Shown here: positions 10,152-10,413 of the stretch, one piece after another
Layout of the letters: each line of letters opens with the position of its first letter
How positions within the stretch are numbered: position 1 is the first letter of the stretch
Assembly (NCBI GenBank): GCA_937860285.1
Contig: CALMBS010000376.1
Coordinates: 1 to 10,413, forward strand
Reading direction: 5' to 3'
Length of the DNA: 10,413 nt
Source of the DNA: an uncultured Chloroflexota bacterium
Lineage (GTDB): Bacteria > Chloroflexota > Dehalococcoidia > UBA2247 > RBG-13-53-26
The notes under the pieces: generated by a model
Seen by the model: only the letters and a program-made list of their open reading frames with translations
Database searches by the model: none
What the model was told of the DNA's origin: nothing
Translations under genes and position numbers: made by a program

Positions 10152-10413
10152 ATGGCACCCAGAGAGATCCGCACCGACGAAGTGACCCAGGCCGTGGCCC
10201 GGATGGCCAAGGAAGCCAACCTCTTCCTGCCGGATGACGTGCGGCACGCCCTGGGGCAGGCGGCAGCCGACGAGGAATCCCCCCTGGGGAAGGCTACCCT
10301 GGAGAAGATCCTGGAGAACGCGGCCATAGCCGCCCGGGAGAGGGTGCCGCTGTGTCAGGACTGCGGCCTGGCCGTGGTCATGGTCAGGCTGGGACAGGCC
10401 GTCCACATCAGCG
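10152..10413 (+). CDS. Class I fumarate hydratase alpha subunit, N-terminal part
   Basis: 87 codons are visible before the window ends. The reading REIRTDEVTQAVARMAKEAN (4-23), LPDDVRHALGQAAADEESPLGKATLEKILENAAIAA (26-61) and VPLCQDCGLAVVMVRLGQAVHI (65-86) matches the start of the class I [4Fe-4S] hydro-lyase alpha subunit (FumA N-half / TtdA family), which reversibly hydrates fumarate to malate. Cys68 is the expected first iron-sulfur ligand. The family usually has CQDTG; here it is CQDCG. L-tartrate dehydratase alpha is a paralogue that cannot be fully excluded from so little sequence. AGAAGG, overlapping the upstream stop, is spaced seven bases from the ATG, and the 11-base gap implies co-transcription and likely translational coupling with the carboxyltransferase. 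A beta subunit gene would be expected just downstream. Confidence 0.88.
   Translation, partial: MAPREIRTDEVTQAVARMAKEANLFLPDDVRHALGQAAADEESPLGKATLEKILENAAIAARERVPLCQDCGLAVVMVRLGQAVHIS

Noticed and set aside
8896..10158. 420-codon open frame on the minus strand opposite the carboxyltransferase gene
   Set aside because: Asp/Val/Gly/His-rich shadow lacking any domain signature; the plus-strand gene has a strong SD and complete family motifs.

Overview
The window is a compact stretch of bacterial housekeeping and central-metabolism genes with high GC and almost no spacer DNA. One gene at the left edge runs leftward. Six genes run rightward from a divergent promoter region of about 200 bases. The taxon cannot be fixed from the sequence alone. 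A GC-rich genome that still uses AUA and AGG codons freely, a ValRS with two Cys-rich zinc sites, and a fumarase next to an acyl-CoA carboxyltransferase would fit Chloroflexota (Dehalococcoidia-like) or another anaerobic lineage. This is a low-confidence inference.

Layout: (1) 1-1959, minus strand, an EF-G-like translational GTPase of the EF-G2 type, missing only its last few dozen residues at the window edge. (2) 1960-2161, a divergent intergenic region with a convincing extended -10 promoter for the rightward genes and a weaker candidate for the leftward gene. (3) 2162-5850, a cofactor block: nnr (repair of hydrated NAD(P)H), coaX (type III pantothenate kinase) and coaBC (phosphopantothenoylcysteine synthetase/decarboxylase). 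(4) 5878-8535, valS. (5) 8590-10140, a biotin-dependent acyl-CoA carboxyltransferase beta subunit (PccB/MmdA family). (6) 10152 to the right edge, the N-terminus of a class I fumarate hydratase alpha subunit.

The rightward genes are spaced 11 to 107 bases apart with no convincing terminator, so they probably form one transcription unit starting near 2139. A second likely start lies just before coaBC, where a near-consensus extended -10 sits so close to the ATG that the transcript would be almost leaderless. CoaX and CoaBC supply three steps of coenzyme A synthesis (pantothenate kinase, PPC synthetase, PPC decarboxylase). Nnr protects another adenine-nucleotide cofactor pool. The carboxyltransferase and fumarase use CoA thioesters and C4 acids and could belong to a propionate/methylmalonyl-CoA/C4-dicarboxylate route.

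I found no mobile element, CRISPR array, tRNA, T-box or defence system, and no gene of unknown function. The points worth checking are regulatory (the near-leaderless coaBC transcript, two alternative hairpins upstream of it, a hairpin over the nnr stop codon) and a few substitutions in signature motifs (KMSKI and ETAYD in ValRS, CQDCG in fumarase).
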